Shown: positions 25,095 to 34,358, numbered from the stretch's first letter. The stretch: DNA of 60,585 bases from Neolewinella lacunae (GCF_014349155.1 NZ_JACSIT010000141.1:1-60585), one strand, 5' to 3'. Made by a program: numbers and translations. Notes: a model not told the origin generated them from the letters alone.

Positions 25095-26243
25095 TTGATA
25101 CGCTCTGGCCTGGGTCCTTTACCCAATCCAGGCCCCTTCGCGAAGGATCGTTTCACAAATCGGTCATCATCATCAAAATACTGCGTTTTGCATAGCTCCG
25201 TTACCCCCACCGTGGACGACATCAACCAGCACCTCCGGAACTGGAAAGCGATCGTGGCCAAATACCAAAAAGCTAACAGCGCCCGCGCCATTGGCCAGAT
25301 TTTTACCAGCTTTGGCCCCTTCGTTGCGCTCTGGATTGCCATGTACTTCAGCGTGGATTATTCCCTGTGGCTCACCTTCGCCCTGGGAGCCCTCAACGCC
25401 TTCTTTCTGGTAAGGATTTTCATCATCCAGCACGACTGCGGGCACTACTCATTCTTCCAGAAACGACGGGTAAACGACGCCATCGGCTTCGTGTGCTCTT
25501 TCTTCAGCTCCATCCCCTACACCTACTGGGCACGGGTCCACAGCTTCCACCATGGCCACACGGGGCAACTGGAGCACCGTGATATTGGGGACATTGACTT
25601 CCTGACCGTCGAAGAATACCGGGCACTTTCCAAGTGGGGACGCTTTAAGTACCGGCTCTTCCGTTCGCCAATCGTGCTTTTCGTGGTGGTGCCCGTCATT
25701 TACCTCGGCGTTATGCTGCGCATCCCGAGCATCACTTTCGAAGGCTGGACGCCCATTCACCGCAAGCAACACCTCAATAACCTGCTGATTGCCGCCGTTT
25801 ACGTCGGCCTGGGCTTCCTGCTGGGTTGGAAGGCGTTCCTGATCGTGCAGGGTTCCATCATCTTCTTCTTCGGCATCATTGCCTTCTGGTTCTTCTACGT
25901 CCAGCACCAGCACGAGCACACCTATATGCAGTGGACGAAGAACTGGGATTACCTGACGGCCGCCATCCGCGGAGCGACTTTCTACAAGTTGCCCCGCTTC
26001 CTGCACTTCCTGACGGGCAACATCGGCTACCACCACATCCACCACCTCAGCAGCCGGATCCCGAACTATAACCTGCGGCGCTGTGCCAGGGAAAACCCCG
26101 TCTTGCAGAAGTACGTCACCAAGATTTCCTTCTTCCAGAGCCTGCCCATGATGTTCAACAAGCTGTGGGACGAAGAGAAGCAGCGCATGATCAGCTTCCG
26201 GGAGTTCTACCGTTCGGAGACCAGCGGTACGCGCATGGCCTAG
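25095..26243 (+). CDS. Membrane fatty acid desaturase
   Basis: A di-iron membrane desaturase with the three His boxes of the FADS family in order: HDCGHYSF, HSFHHGHTG and HHIHHLSSR, separated by hydrophobic helices (FVALWIAMYFSVDY, LWLTFALGALNAFFLV, NNLLIAAVYVGLGFLL, IIFFFGIIAFWFFYVQHQHEH). It introduces double bonds into acyl chains in the inner membrane. The open frame begins at a TTG (25095), but the first ~39 residues are low-complexity and unlike the family; a GTG at 25212 (VDDINQHLRNW) is a reasonable alternative start giving 343 residues. Codon use is normal for the window. Confidence 0.9.
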   Translation: MIRSGLGPLPNPGPFAKDRFTNRSSSSKYCVLHSSVTPTVDDINQHLRNWKAIVAKYQKANSARAIGQIFTSFGPFVALWIAMYFSVDYSLWLTFALGALNAFFLVRIFIIQHDCGHYSFFQKRRVNDAIGFVCSFFSSIPYTYWARVHSFHHGHTGQLEHRDIGDIDFLTVEEYRALSKWGRFKYRLFRSPIVLFVVVPVIYLGVMLRIPSITFEGWTPIHRKQHLNNLLIAAVYVGLGFLLGWKAFLIVQGSIIFFFGIIAFWFFYVQHQHEHTYMQWTKNWDYLTAAIRGATFYKLPRFLHFLTGNIGYHHIHHLSSRIPNYNLRRCARENPVLQKYVTKISFFQSLPMMFNKLWDEEKQRMISFREFYRSETSGTRMA

Positions 26244-26310
26244 GGCCGAAAGAGGGCGACATTTACAGCCCTCGTTTTAATCATCTTCCTACCCGGTGGA
26301 TGCGTCAAAA

Positions 26311-26413
26311 GGGCGCTGCCGCAGGTGCATAGAAAAGGACACGGAGCAAGGAGTGCCGGGGCAGCGCCTCCCCTTGCTTTTAGGTTCTTTACCTGGCACC
26401 TGCGGCAGCGCCC
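26311..26413. repeat. Inverted pair of 18-mers, 103 bp span
   Basis: A reverse copy (26311-26328) and a forward copy (26396-26413), each one mismatch from consensus and complementary to each other, bracket 67 bp between the convergent desaturase and permease genes. They could fold into a long hairpin serving as a two-way terminator. A similar pair with nearly the same span is at 52413-52516. Confidence 0.75.
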
Positions 26414-26439
26414 TTCTGATGTCTGGACGGAACTGAGGA

Positions 26440-27681
26440 CTATTCCTCCGGCACCACCGCCGCCGTTTTCCCCGCCCGCTCCGCCGGCAGGATGGAGGCC
26501 AGCAGCCCGATGAACAGCACCGTGACGGCCACGATCGGAAAATCGTACCAGCGGAAGGAAATCGGGTAAGCCTCCAGGAAGGCCCCGGGCAAACTGATGA
26601 GACCGAAGGTTTTTTGCAGCAAGTAAAGGCTGGTGGCCAGCAGGTAACCGAGTAACAACCCTATGCCACAAAGCAAAAGGCCCACCCGCAGGAAAACGCC
26701 GCGGACGTCGGCCGCCGTCATACCCAGGCTGCGGAGGATGGAGATGTCGCGCCGCTTCTCCAGTACGATCATCCACAGTGCCCCGATCAGGTTAAAGCTG
26801 ATGAGGATCATCATCAGGCAGACGATGGCAAAACCCACCCATTTTTCTACGCGCATCAATTTCAGGATGCTGTTCTCCTGCTGGTAGCGGTCTTTGATCA
26901 CGTAATCGTCTCCCACGTAGGCCTGGATGCGTTGGTAAGTATCCTTGTTCCGGAAGCCGGGGTGCAGGCTGATTTCCAGCGAAGACACCGTTGAATCGCC
27001 CACGCTCAGCAGGCTGCGGGCTTCGCTGAGTTTGATGAGCACGGCCTGGTTTTCGAAAGCTTCCTGGCTGCGGATGATGCCGGTGGGCTGGAAGTCGCGC
27101 CGGAGGTAAGAACTGCGGCCCGTAACCAAAAAGCCCCCACCGCCCCGGGGTTTGGGCCGGGACATAAAGATGGTCAGGGGGACAAAATTGTTGAGGGGGT
27201 CGATGCCCAGAACGATGGACAATTGGTTGCCGACTACGGCACCCAGGATCTTGCGATCGGGCAAGTCCAGCTCGTAGTTCCCGTCGCGCACCAGGCTGTC
27301 GATGCCGTTGATGAGGGGGTAGGCCGCGTCCACGCCCTTGACGCGGCCGGCGCTCTGTTTGCCGTCGTAGCTGAAGATGGCCGTTTCTTCCAAAGTCTGG
27401 GAAATGTTGTGGACGCCATCCAGGGCGTAAAGTCCCTTCAGGAGTTCATCATTTACCTCAAAAGTCTTGCCCCTGGCAGCGGTGATGCGCACGTCGGGGT
27501 TGAGGTTATTGAAAAGACCGAGAAAGAGGTCTTCAAAGCCATTGAACACACTCAACAACAACACCAATGCGGCGGCCCCGATGGCCACGCCACAGGTAGC
27601 GATGATGGTAATGATGTTGATCGCGTTGGTGGACTTGCGGGCGAAGAGGTATCGCCAGGCCATGCGGGCCGGTAGATTCAT
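26440..27681 (-). CDS. FtsX-like ABC transporter permease (LolC/E type)
   Basis: A 413-residue permease with one N-terminal TM helix (INIITIIATCGVAIGAAALVLLLSVFNGFEDL), a large periplasmic domain, and three C-terminal helices (FAIVCLMMILISFNLIGALWMIVL, FLRVGLLLCGIGLLLGYLLAT, FPIVAVTVLFIGLLASI), the LolC/LolE/MacB architecture. EKRRDISILRSLGMTAADVRGVFLRVG is the conserved coupling segment that contacts the ATPase. LolCE homologues extract lipoproteins from the inner membrane; the matching ATPase is not in the window. lolA, lying 1 kb away, fits that context. A TAACTTCG box at 27687-27694 would give a nearly leaderless mRNA. Confidence 0.88.
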   Translation of the reverse strand: MNLPARMAWRYLFARKSTNAINIITIIATCGVAIGAAALVLLLSVFNGFEDLFLGLFNNLNPDVRITAARGKTFEVNDELLKGLYALDGVHNISQTLEETAIFSYDGKQSAGRVKGVDAAYPLINGIDSLVRDGNYELDLPDRKILGAVVGNQLSIVLGIDPLNNFVPLTIFMSRPKPRGGGGFLVTGRSSYLRRDFQPTGIIRSQEAFENQAVLIKLSEARSLLSVGDSTVSSLEISLHPGFRNKDTYQRIQAYVGDDYVIKDRYQQENSILKLMRVEKWVGFAIVCLMMILISFNLIGALWMIVLEKRRDISILRSLGMTAADVRGVFLRVGLLLCGIGLLLGYLLATSLYLLQKTFGLISLPGAFLEAYPISFRWYDFPIVAVTVLFIGLLASILPAERAGKTAAVVPEE

Positions 27682-27758
27682 AGGGTCGAAGTTACTACTT
27701 GTTGATCATACACACCATCACCACCGGGCCAGCCTTAGCTACTGCCCCGGAAGGAGAA

Positions 27759-27786
27759 GGGGCGGCTGGAATGTACCAGCCGCCCC
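27759..27786. terminator. Perfect 11-bp hairpin downstream of marR
   Basis: ggggcggctgg (27759-27769), a 6-nt loop, ccagccgcccc (27776-27786). No T-run follows on either strand; it is likely a 3'-end structure of the marR transcript. Confidence 0.5.
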
Positions 27787-27813
27787 CGTGAACTTCTGCC
27801 GTGGAGCAACGAC

Positions 27814-28269
27814 TTACTTTAAGCGGGAGAGCAGCTCGTTGAGCTGTTCCACTTCGCTTTCCTTAAGCCGGTCGCGGAGCAGTTCATCCAGCGTACCGCG
27901 CCGGCTATCGATCTTCTGCAGCAACTTCCGGCCGCGGTCGGTGATGCGCACGCGGTTGCTGCGGCGGTCTAGTTCAGAGGGAAACTTTTCCAGCAGTGCC
28001 TTTTTCTCCAGGCGGTCGATGAGACGGCTGGCGTCAGACATCTTATCGGCCAGTCCTTCGCGGACTTCCTGGATGGAAAGCGACTCCGGATGGCACTCGG
28101 CCAGGTTCCGGAGAATACTGAATTGCTTCGGGGTGATTCCGAAGGGTTGCAGGAACTGCCTCGTTCCGTTGTTCAGCCAACTACACGACTGAAACAAATT
28201 GTAACGAAGTTCCTGCAATTGACCTCCGGCGCCGGTCAGGAGACTGGCGTTGTTGGTTGGATTACTCAT
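27814..28269 (-). CDS. MarR family transcriptional regulator
   Basis: A 151-residue winged-helix dimer of the MarR/SlyA type: helical N-terminus, recognition region ITPKQFSILRNLAECHPESLSIQEVREGLADKMSDASRLIDRLEKKALLEKFPSELDRRSNRVRITDRGRKLL with the conserved wing DRRSxRVxITxxG. It probably represses its own or a neighbouring promoter in response to a small ligand; no target is evident. A promoter box TACTTTTG is at 28332-28339 (minus). Confidence 0.92.
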   Translation of the reverse strand: MSNPTNNASLLTGAGGQLQELRYNLFQSCSWLNNGTRQFLQPFGITPKQFSILRNLAECHPESLSIQEVREGLADKMSDASRLIDRLEKKALLEKFPSELDRRSNRVRITDRGRKLLQKIDSRRGTLDELLRDRLKESEVEQLNELLSRLK

Positions 28270-28331
28270 TCGGTTAGTTTAAAAAAATCCTTTTATTAAA
28301 AACTGATCTGCTAGGAACTGGCTAATGGGTG

Positions 28332-28339
28332 CAAAAGTA
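28332..28339 (-). promoter_or_regulatory. marR promoter (TACTTTTG)
   Basis: An exact TAnnTTTG match, 62 bp upstream of the marR start on the minus strand. The divergent marR-lolA spacer (28270-28602) has no other gene. Confidence 0.5.
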
Positions 28340-28602
28340 GCGCCGCAAGCGGACGCTCAACATTAAAGTAGGTAGTCAATTCGTTTCTGTCGGGACAGTT
28401 GCACCACCCAGCACAACAGCGGTATAACATGAAATGATCGATTTCAGGAGCTAATTTAACGTCCCATTAACCATTTTTTTTGCATCATTTGTCGGCAGCG
28501 TGCGTTATTCAGTCCGTGTGTCAATGCTTTGGCCGGAGCCGTCTTTCTGGACCATCCGAAGGCCACACCAGCTACTCTTCCCCTTGTAAAAAGCGCATTC
28601 CC

Positions 28603-29289
28603 ATGAAATCCTCCTTCCTTCTTATGTTGCTGTTGTTCCTTGGCGGCACCACCCTACTCGCCCAGAACAAACAATACACTTCCACCCAGGACAGCGACCC
28701 CGAGGCCATTGCCATCATCAAAAGCGTGCGGCAGAAGTACGATGCGTTTAAGACGATGACGGCGAACTTCCGTTTGGACATTGCCCTCCCGAATCAACCC
28801 CTCGAAACCCAGAAGGGCAACATCAGCCGGCAGGGAGACCTGGTCCGCTTCAAGCTGGGAGACCAGGAGGGCATCATCAACGCCCAGGGAGCCTACATCA
28901 TCCAGCATGGCAATAAGGAGGTGATGATCAACAACCTTCCCGAGCCGGGCGAAGACACGGGTTTGCTCACTCCCCAGTCTTTATTCAGTTTCTACGAGGG
29001 CGAAAACTTCATCCTTTCCCTCCAGGGCGAAGAGGTACAGAATGGTGTGAAGGTGAAAATCATTGAACTTAAGCCCGTTGACCGCAACAACAATGAATTT
29101 ACGAAGATACGCTTGCTGGTAGACGCCGCGCGCAAGGAAATCGTCTCCATCAAAGCCTTCGCCCGCGATGGTTCGGCCTTTACCTTCTACCTGGACAAAA
29201 CCCAAGGCAACGTTGCGCTGGCCGCCAACCTCTTTACCTTCAAGAAAGAGGAATTCCCTGGCTACCACGTTGAAGACCTGCGCTTCTAG
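28603..29289 (+). CDS. lolA: LolA-like outer-membrane lipoprotein carrier
   Basis: A 228-residue periplasmic protein: a signal peptide (MKSSFLLMLLLFLGGTTLLAQ), then the LolA beta-barrel half-fold (IIKSVRQKYDAFKTMTANFRLDIALPNQP, KGNISRQGDLVRFKLGDQEGIINAQGAYIIQHGNKEVMIN, LLTPQSLFSFYEGENF). In Bacteroidota this branch shuttles lipoproteins released by LolCDE. The ATG at 28603 is chosen because the signal peptide begins there; the in-frame upstream extension is non-hydrophobic. A LolC/E-like permease is encoded nearby on the other strand. Confidence 0.88.
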   Translation: MKSSFLLMLLLFLGGTTLLAQNKQYTSTQDSDPEAIAIIKSVRQKYDAFKTMTANFRLDIALPNQPLETQKGNISRQGDLVRFKLGDQEGIINAQGAYIIQHGNKEVMINNLPEPGEDTGLLTPQSLFSFYEGENFILSLQGEEVQNGVKVKIIELKPVDRNNNEFTKIRLLVDAARKEIVSIKAFARDGSAFTFYLDKTQGNVALAANLFTFKKEEFPGYHVEDLRF

Positions 29290-29310
29290 CGGGCCACGGC
29301 TCCTGATCCC

Positions 29311-29356
29311 TGCTCCCCTTTGGGGTTGGGGGGGCCTTGCACCTGCGGCCGCGCCT
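29311..29356 (+). repeat. Composite repeat: G-rich hairpin plus 18-mer
   Basis: tgctccccttt-ggggttggggggg followed by the 18-mer at 29339-29356 (last base T). It is intergenic between lolA and the SDR gene. Confidence 0.8.
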
Positions 29357-29461
29357 GAAAATGACGACGGTCAGGTAAAAATATCAAGCACCTCAAGGGT
29401 GTGGCGTGGGCCGGCAAAACATTGTCCGGCCCATTTGCTTTTCTATGCAAAAGTACGCCAC

Positions 29462-30835
29462 ATGCCACTGCCCACTGTCGTCATTGCCGGAGCTACGGGC
29501 TTCATCGGGCGGTGGTTCATCGAACGCTTTTTCCGCGAATTTCACATCGTAGCGCTGAGCCGGACGGCCATGCAGGCACCGGACGGAGAAGCCAAGGCCG
29601 AATGGCGGCAGGTGGAACTTTATTCCCTTAGCAGTACCGAGGCGGCCTTGCGCGGGGCGGATTATGCGCTTTACCTGGTCCATTCCATGCACCCCACTAC
29701 GCGGCTGCACCAGGGGTCATTTGAGGATACGGACTTGCTCCTGGCGGATAATTTTGGCCGCGCCGCCCGGGCCAACGGCGTGAAGCAAATCATCTTTGTG
29801 GGGGGCATCCTGCCGCAAAACGAGCCGGTGGAGGCGCTGAGCCGCCACTTGCGCAGCCGCTGGGAGGTGGAAAAAACCCTGGGAGCCAGCGGGGTACCGG
29901 TGACGGCACTGCGGGCGGGCATCATTGTCGGTGCGGCTGGCTCTTCCTTTACCATGATCCGCAAACTCGTAGAGCGCCTGCCCGTGCTGATTTGCCCCGC
30001 CTGGTGCCAATCGCAAACCCACCCGATTGACCTGGACGATGCCCTGCGCATGATCCACTACTGCCTGGGCCGCGAAAGCACTTTCCACCGCCATTTCGAC
30101 CTGGGCGGTGCCAACGTAACCACGTACATGGAAATGATTGAGGTGGTGGCGGAGCTGTTGGGCAAACGGCGGGTGGTACGGCCGGTACGCTTTTTCAGTC
30201 CGGGTTTTTCCAAATTTTGGGTCAGCCTTTTCACCGATTCCAGCCAGGCGCTGGTATCGCCGCTCATTGAAAGCCTGCGCCACGACCTGGTAGCCGAGCC
30301 AAATGAACTGCTGGCGGCTTTTCCGCAGCGTAGTGACTTCCGGACGGCCGCGCGCCGCGCCCTCTTCGGACGCGAAACCCTGCCGCCCCTGCCCGCCCGC
30401 ATGCCTACACAGCGCACGGAGCGCAATACCGTGCGCAGCGTACAGCGCCTGCCCAACCCCCGGTGCCACACCGCCACCTACGTAGCCAGAATCTATCAGC
30501 GGTGGTTGCCCATCTTTTTCCGCCTGCTCATTAACGTCCGTACGGAAGGCGATTTATCGGTTTTCCGCGTCGGGCGCATCCCCTTGCTGCAGTTGCAATT
30601 CATCCCCAGCCGCAGCGATAACGAGCGGCAACTATTTTACATCACGGGCGGCCGATTGGTGCGCCGCAAGGACTACGGCTGGCTGGAGTTCCGGCGCGTG
30701 CTCAATCAGCAGTACGTCATTTCGGCCATCCACGAGTTTGTGCCGGCCCTGCCCTGGTACCTCTACATCCTCACGCAGGCACGGGCGCACTCCTGGGTGA
30801 TGGACCGTTTCGGGCGCTATTTGGGGAGTGAGTAG
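29462..30835 (+). CDS. NAD(P)-binding atypical SDR family protein
   Basis: A 457-residue protein with an N-terminal Rossmann fold (VVIAGATGFIGRWFIERF, GxxGxxG at residues 9-15), an NmrA/YbjT-like body (ADYALYLVHSMHP, DNFGRAARANGVKQIIFVGGILP, VTALRAGIIVGAAGSS) and a ~130-residue C-terminal domain (FRVGRIPLLQLQFIPSRSDNERQLFYITGGRLVRRKDYGWLEFRRVL). The layout is that of SDR fusions with a DUF2867-like lipocalin-type tail. The catalytic YxxxK is not evident, so it may bind NAD(P) for a structural or regulatory role. The start at 29462 is the first Met before the Rossmann motif. Confidence 0.8.
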   Translation: MPLPTVVIAGATGFIGRWFIERFFREFHIVALSRTAMQAPDGEAKAEWRQVELYSLSSTEAALRGADYALYLVHSMHPTTRLHQGSFEDTDLLLADNFGRAARANGVKQIIFVGGILPQNEPVEALSRHLRSRWEVEKTLGASGVPVTALRAGIIVGAAGSSFTMIRKLVERLPVLICPAWCQSQTHPIDLDDALRMIHYCLGRESTFHRHFDLGGANVTTYMEMIEVVAELLGKRRVVRPVRFFSPGFSKFWVSLFTDSSQALVSPLIESLRHDLVAEPNELLAAFPQRSDFRTAARRALFGRETLPPLPARMPTQRTERNTVRSVQRLPNPRCHTATYVARIYQRWLPIFFRLLINVRTEGDLSVFRVGRIPLLQLQFIPSRSDNERQLFYITGGRLVRRKDYGWLEFRRVLNQQYVISAIHEFVPALPWYLYILTQARAHSWVMDRFGRYLGSE

Positions 30836-30844
30836 TTGGGTGGT

Positions 30845-30906
30845 TCTGTAGTTCTGTAGTCTTTAGCGAACTATGAACTATGAACTATGAACTATGAACT
30901 ATGAAC
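30845..30906. repeat. Tandem gaactat heptamers
   Basis: Five perfect head-to-tail copies of gaactat (30868-30902), preceded by complementary gtagttctgtagttct. Able to form a hairpin between the SDR and aldo/keto reductase genes. Same word family as at 14449 and 16528. Confidence 0.85.
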
Positions 30907-30946
30907 CAACCCAAAACCCCACTCCGTTTGCTGCGTTTTAGGAGGC

Positions 30947-31759
30947 ATGAAGACCACCAAACTCAACAACGGGCTGGCCATGCCCCAACTCGGCCTCGGC
31001 GTCTATAAAGCTGCTAATGGCCAGGAAACCATCAACGCCATCCACTGGGCCATTGACGCGGATTACCGCCACGTAGATACCGCCCGCATCTACAATAACG
31101 AGGAGGCCGTAGGCGATGCCCTCCGCTCGGCCACCATCCCGCGCAGCGACATCTGGCTGACCACCAAGATCTGGAACGACGACATCCGCGCTGGCCGCAC
31201 CACCGCCGCGCTGCACGAGGCATTGAAGCGCCTGAAAACCGATTACATCGACCTTCTGCTGCTGCACTGGCCGGTAACGGGGTCGGTCGCGGCCTGGCAG
31301 GAACTGGAAAAGGCCGTCGGTGCCGGAAAAGTGCGTGCCATCGGCCTGAGCAATTTCATGCCCGAACACCTCCGGGAAATTCTGGAAGCGGCCGAAATCA
31401 TGCCGGCCGTCAACCAGATCGAGTACCATCCCTACCTCGTACAGTCGGACACCGTCAATGAGTGCGACGCGAACGGCATTGCCATCACCGCCTGGAGCCC
31501 CCTGATCCAGGGCAAGTTTCTGGAAGAACCCCTCTTCGCGCAAATCGCCGAGCGCTACGGAAAAACCCCCGCCCAGGTGGTACTGCGCTGGTGCATCCAA
31601 AATGACATCATCGTCATCCCCAAAAGCACCAACCAGCAACGCATCCACGAAAATGGCCAGCTCTTCGACTTTGAGCTGGAAGAGGCCGATATGGTGGCCA
31701 TCGATGAACTCGAACGCGGCGAGCGCGTGGGGCCTGACCCATACGACTTCGATTTCTAA
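30947..31759 (+). CDS. Aldo/keto reductase
   Basis: A 270-residue AKR, NADPH-dependent reductase of aldehydes and ketones (2,5-diketo-gluconate reductase-like subgroup). The tetrad is visible: Asp and Tyr in VDTARIYNNEEAVG (about residues 43-49), Lys in WLTTKIWND, and His in DLLLLHWPV. Other motifs are GKVRAIGLSNFMPEHL, VNQIEYHPYLVQ and the NADP-binding IVIPKSTNQQRIHEN. Normal length. An AGGAGG sits only 1 bp before the ATG, too close to be a good ribosome binding site. Confidence 0.95.
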   Translation: MKTTKLNNGLAMPQLGLGVYKAANGQETINAIHWAIDADYRHVDTARIYNNEEAVGDALRSATIPRSDIWLTTKIWNDDIRAGRTTAALHEALKRLKTDYIDLLLLHWPVTGSVAAWQELEKAVGAGKVRAIGLSNFMPEHLREILEAAEIMPAVNQIEYHPYLVQSDTVNECDANGIAITAWSPLIQGKFLEEPLFAQIAERYGKTPAQVVLRWCIQNDIIVIPKSTNQQRIHENGQLFDFELEEADMVAIDELERGERVGPDPYDFDF

Positions 31760-31819
31760 AACGGGCCATTCCGCGGCTTGTCGATTCCCTGCCACTTTTC
31801 TGGCGAAGGACCGGGCGTT

Positions 31820-31827
31820 TATCTTTG
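31820..31827 (+). promoter_or_regulatory. GNAT gene promoter (TATCTTTG)
   Basis: Perfect TATCTTTG, 71 bp before the acetyltransferase ATG. Confidence 0.6.
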
Positions 31828-31898
31828 CGCATGGCTGGGTCACTCTTTTTCCCTAACCAAGGCCTGGCTTTTACGTCCTACCAATAGCTTATTCGACC

Positions 31899-32381
31899 AT
31901 GACGCTTACTTTTCATCCGCTCGAAAATACCAATACCGCCTTTTTCCACGAGCTCTTTCATTCTTCCTTCTATACGCCGCCGGGGGAACCGCCCCTGCCA
32001 TTTGACGCGATCCGGAGCCCGGAGTTGCGCCGCTACTACGAGTACTGGGGCAAAGCGGGGGACTTGGGCTTCATCGTCCAGCAGGACGGGGAAGAAGTCG
32101 GAGCGATTTGGTCCCGCAAATTCACGCGGGAATCCCCGGGTTACGGCTTTGTGGCCCACGATGTTGCCGAATTGGGCATCGCCATCAAGCGGGGACTCCG
32201 GGGAGCGGGCGTTGGCCAAAAACTGATGGACCACTTCCTCGACGCTATGCGGCAGCGGGGAGACAAACAGGTTTCGCTTAGTGTACACGGAGACAACCAC
32301 GCAGCGCAGTGGTACCAGCGTATGGGTTTCCGCACGGTTGCCTTTGATGGGAAGAAAATGACGATGGTACTGGATTTATGA
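31899..32381 (+). CDS. GNAT family N-acetyltransferase
   Basis: A 160-residue acetyl-CoA-dependent acetyltransferase. The acetyl-CoA pocket is AELGIAIKRGLRGAGVGQKLMDHFLDAMRQRG (RxxGxG-type, about residues 90-120), and the C-terminal strand HGDNHAAQWYQRMGFRTV is typical. Substrate unknown. It has its own promoter. Confidence 0.88.
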   Translation: MTLTFHPLENTNTAFFHELFHSSFYTPPGEPPLPFDAIRSPELRRYYEYWGKAGDLGFIVQQDGEEVGAIWSRKFTRESPGYGFVAHDVAELGIAIKRGLRGAGVGQKLMDHFLDAMRQRGDKQVSLSVHGDNHAAQWYQRMGFRTVAFDGKKMTMVLDL

Positions 32382-32463
32382 GGAGATTCCGGTAGGGCGT
32401 GAGGATGGGATTCCGGTGTTAAGCCACCGAAAAGGCCTAACTTCCACCCTACAAACATCCCGA

Positions 32464-34338
32464 ATGCTACGTTATGCACTGTTTTTGGCAATCGCTCTGG
32501 GGTCGGTTGCTGCCTTTGCTCAAGACGAAAGCCACATCGATAGCCTGGAAGCAGACCTTGCTGCGCGCGACGTCAGCGACACCCTGCGCATCCATACCCT
32601 GATCAATCTCTGGCGCGCAACCTCCAACAACGACCTTGAGCGCGCAGAAGCCTACAGCCGGCGCATCATCGCTGAATCGCAGGCCCTGAACTACCCGGTG
32701 GGAGAAGCCACTGGCTACCAGCGCCTGGGCATCGTCCAGGATTTTCTGGCCCTGAAAGACAGTGCTTTGGCCAACTACGCCAAGGCCATGGCCATCTACC
32801 GCGCCCGCAAGATGGGCCGCCTGGAAGGCATCATGCTGTTCAACACCGCCATCATTCACCAGGAAAGCGGCGGCTACGATACTGCCCGGCATTACCTGCG
32901 ACTGGCCGACGAACGCTTTGCCGACGGAGACCACCCCGTGGAACGCAGCGCCGTCAATAAACTCACCGCCGTGATTGAGCGGCAGCTGGGCCACCCCGAT
33001 CAGGCGCTCGTCCACGCCCGGTTGGCTTACGACCTGGCCCGCAACGCCGGAGACAGCAGCCGCATGGCCGACGCCGAACAGGAAATCGCCTTCGGCTACC
33101 AGGCCCTGGATGACTACCGCACGGCCGCAGACTTCTTCCGCCGCTGCGCCGGATACTACCGCCGGGTGGAAGATGACTACTTCGCCACCGTGAGCCTGCT
33201 CAATCTGGCGACCTGCTTCCAGTCTTTAGGTCAGGTAGACGAAGCGCTGCGGGTAGGGCAGGAAGCCCTGGCTTTTGCTACCGAGGGCAAATTCCTGGGC
33301 CTGGAACTGGACGTGCGCAACACCCTGGGCAATGTCTACTGGGAAAACAATGACTACGAGCGCGCCCGGCAGGAGTTCCTTACGGGCCTGGAACTCGCCC
33401 GCGACCAAGACAACCAACGGATGGAGGCCGAACTCGCCACTTACCTCACCGGCGTCCGGCTCGAACTGGGCGAGTACACCGCCGCCCGCCAGCACGGTGA
33501 AGCGGCCTTAGCCCTGTTGGAAACCCAGGGACAGTTGGAACTCATTCACCGGACCCACGGACACCTGGCCACCATCGCCGCCCGCTTGGGAGATTACCCG
33601 GCGGCCTACCAGCACCTCGTCGTTCGCCAGGGCCTCCAAGACAGCCTGCACCGCCGCAGCATCGCCGATAAAGTGGCCGAGCTAACCCTGCTTTTTGAGA
33701 AAGAAAAGCAAGACCGCCTCATCGGCGAACAACGAGCCAGGCTCAGCCTGCTGGAAAGCCAGGCGCGGGCCAACCGACTCCAAAAAATCAGCCTGGGAAC
33801 GGGGCTGGCCCTCGTCTTCGTCCTGCTCCTCGCCGGGTGGTACTCCTTCCGCCAGCGCCGCATCCGCCTGCAGCTGGCCCGCGAACAACTCATCCAACAG
33901 GTAAAAGACCAACAGCGCACCCTCAGCACCCACGCCCTCCAGATGGCCCAGAAAAGCCGCTTGCTCGATCAGCTCGGCGAAGAACTCCGCCAGGTCAAAG
34001 GCGAACGGCCCGACGACCGCAAAAAACTGGACAGCTTACTGCGTAACCTTAGCGGTGAAGAACGCATTGACCAAGACTGGGAAAATTTCCGCACCTACTT
34101 TCAGGGCGTGCACGGCGACTTCGAAGCCGTCCTCGAAAAGGCGGCCGAACAGAAGCTTTCCCCGCGCGAATTGCGCCTGGCCGCCCTCATCAAAATGCAA
34201 CTCAACAACCAGGAAATTGGCGATATCCTCGGCATCTCGCAGGAGAGTCTTTACAAGGCCAAGTACCGCCTCCGCAAAAAATTCCCCGCCGCCGCCGGCG
34301 GCGAGCTTGACACCTACCTCCACGAATTGGTCCGGTAG
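32464..34338 (+). CDS. TPR-repeat, single-TM regulator with C-terminal HTH
   Basis: A 624-residue sensor-regulator of a layout common in Bacteroidota: signal peptide (MLRYALFLAIALGSVAAFAQ), about eight TPR-like helical pairs in the periplasm (residues ~25-410), a coiled coil, one TM helix (ISLGTGLALVFVLLLAGWYSF, about 440-460), a second coiled coil, and a C-terminal LuxR-like helix-turn-helix (LSPRELRLAALIKMQLNNQEIGDILGISQESLYKAKYRLRKKF, about 560-605). It probably relays an envelope signal to DNA while staying membrane-bound. The start at 32464 is set by the signal peptide. Confidence 0.87.
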   Translation: MLRYALFLAIALGSVAAFAQDESHIDSLEADLAARDVSDTLRIHTLINLWRATSNNDLERAEAYSRRIIAESQALNYPVGEATGYQRLGIVQDFLALKDSALANYAKAMAIYRARKMGRLEGIMLFNTAIIHQESGGYDTARHYLRLADERFADGDHPVERSAVNKLTAVIERQLGHPDQALVHARLAYDLARNAGDSSRMADAEQEIAFGYQALDDYRTAADFFRRCAGYYRRVEDDYFATVSLLNLATCFQSLGQVDEALRVGQEALAFATEGKFLGLELDVRNTLGNVYWENNDYERARQEFLTGLELARDQDNQRMEAELATYLTGVRLELGEYTAARQHGEAALALLETQGQLELIHRTHGHLATIAARLGDYPAAYQHLVVRQGLQDSLHRRSIADKVAELTLLFEKEKQDRLIGEQRARLSLLESQARANRLQKISLGTGLALVFVLLLAGWYSFRQRRIRLQLAREQLIQQVKDQQRTLSTHALQMAQKSRLLDQLGEELRQVKGERPDDRKKLDSLLRNLSGEERIDQDWENFRTYFQGVHGDFEAVLEKAAEQKLSPRELRLAALIKMQLNNQEIGDILGISQESLYKAKYRLRKKFPAAAGGELDTYLHELVR

Positions 34339-34358
34339 CCCTCCCTGGGAACCAGGAG

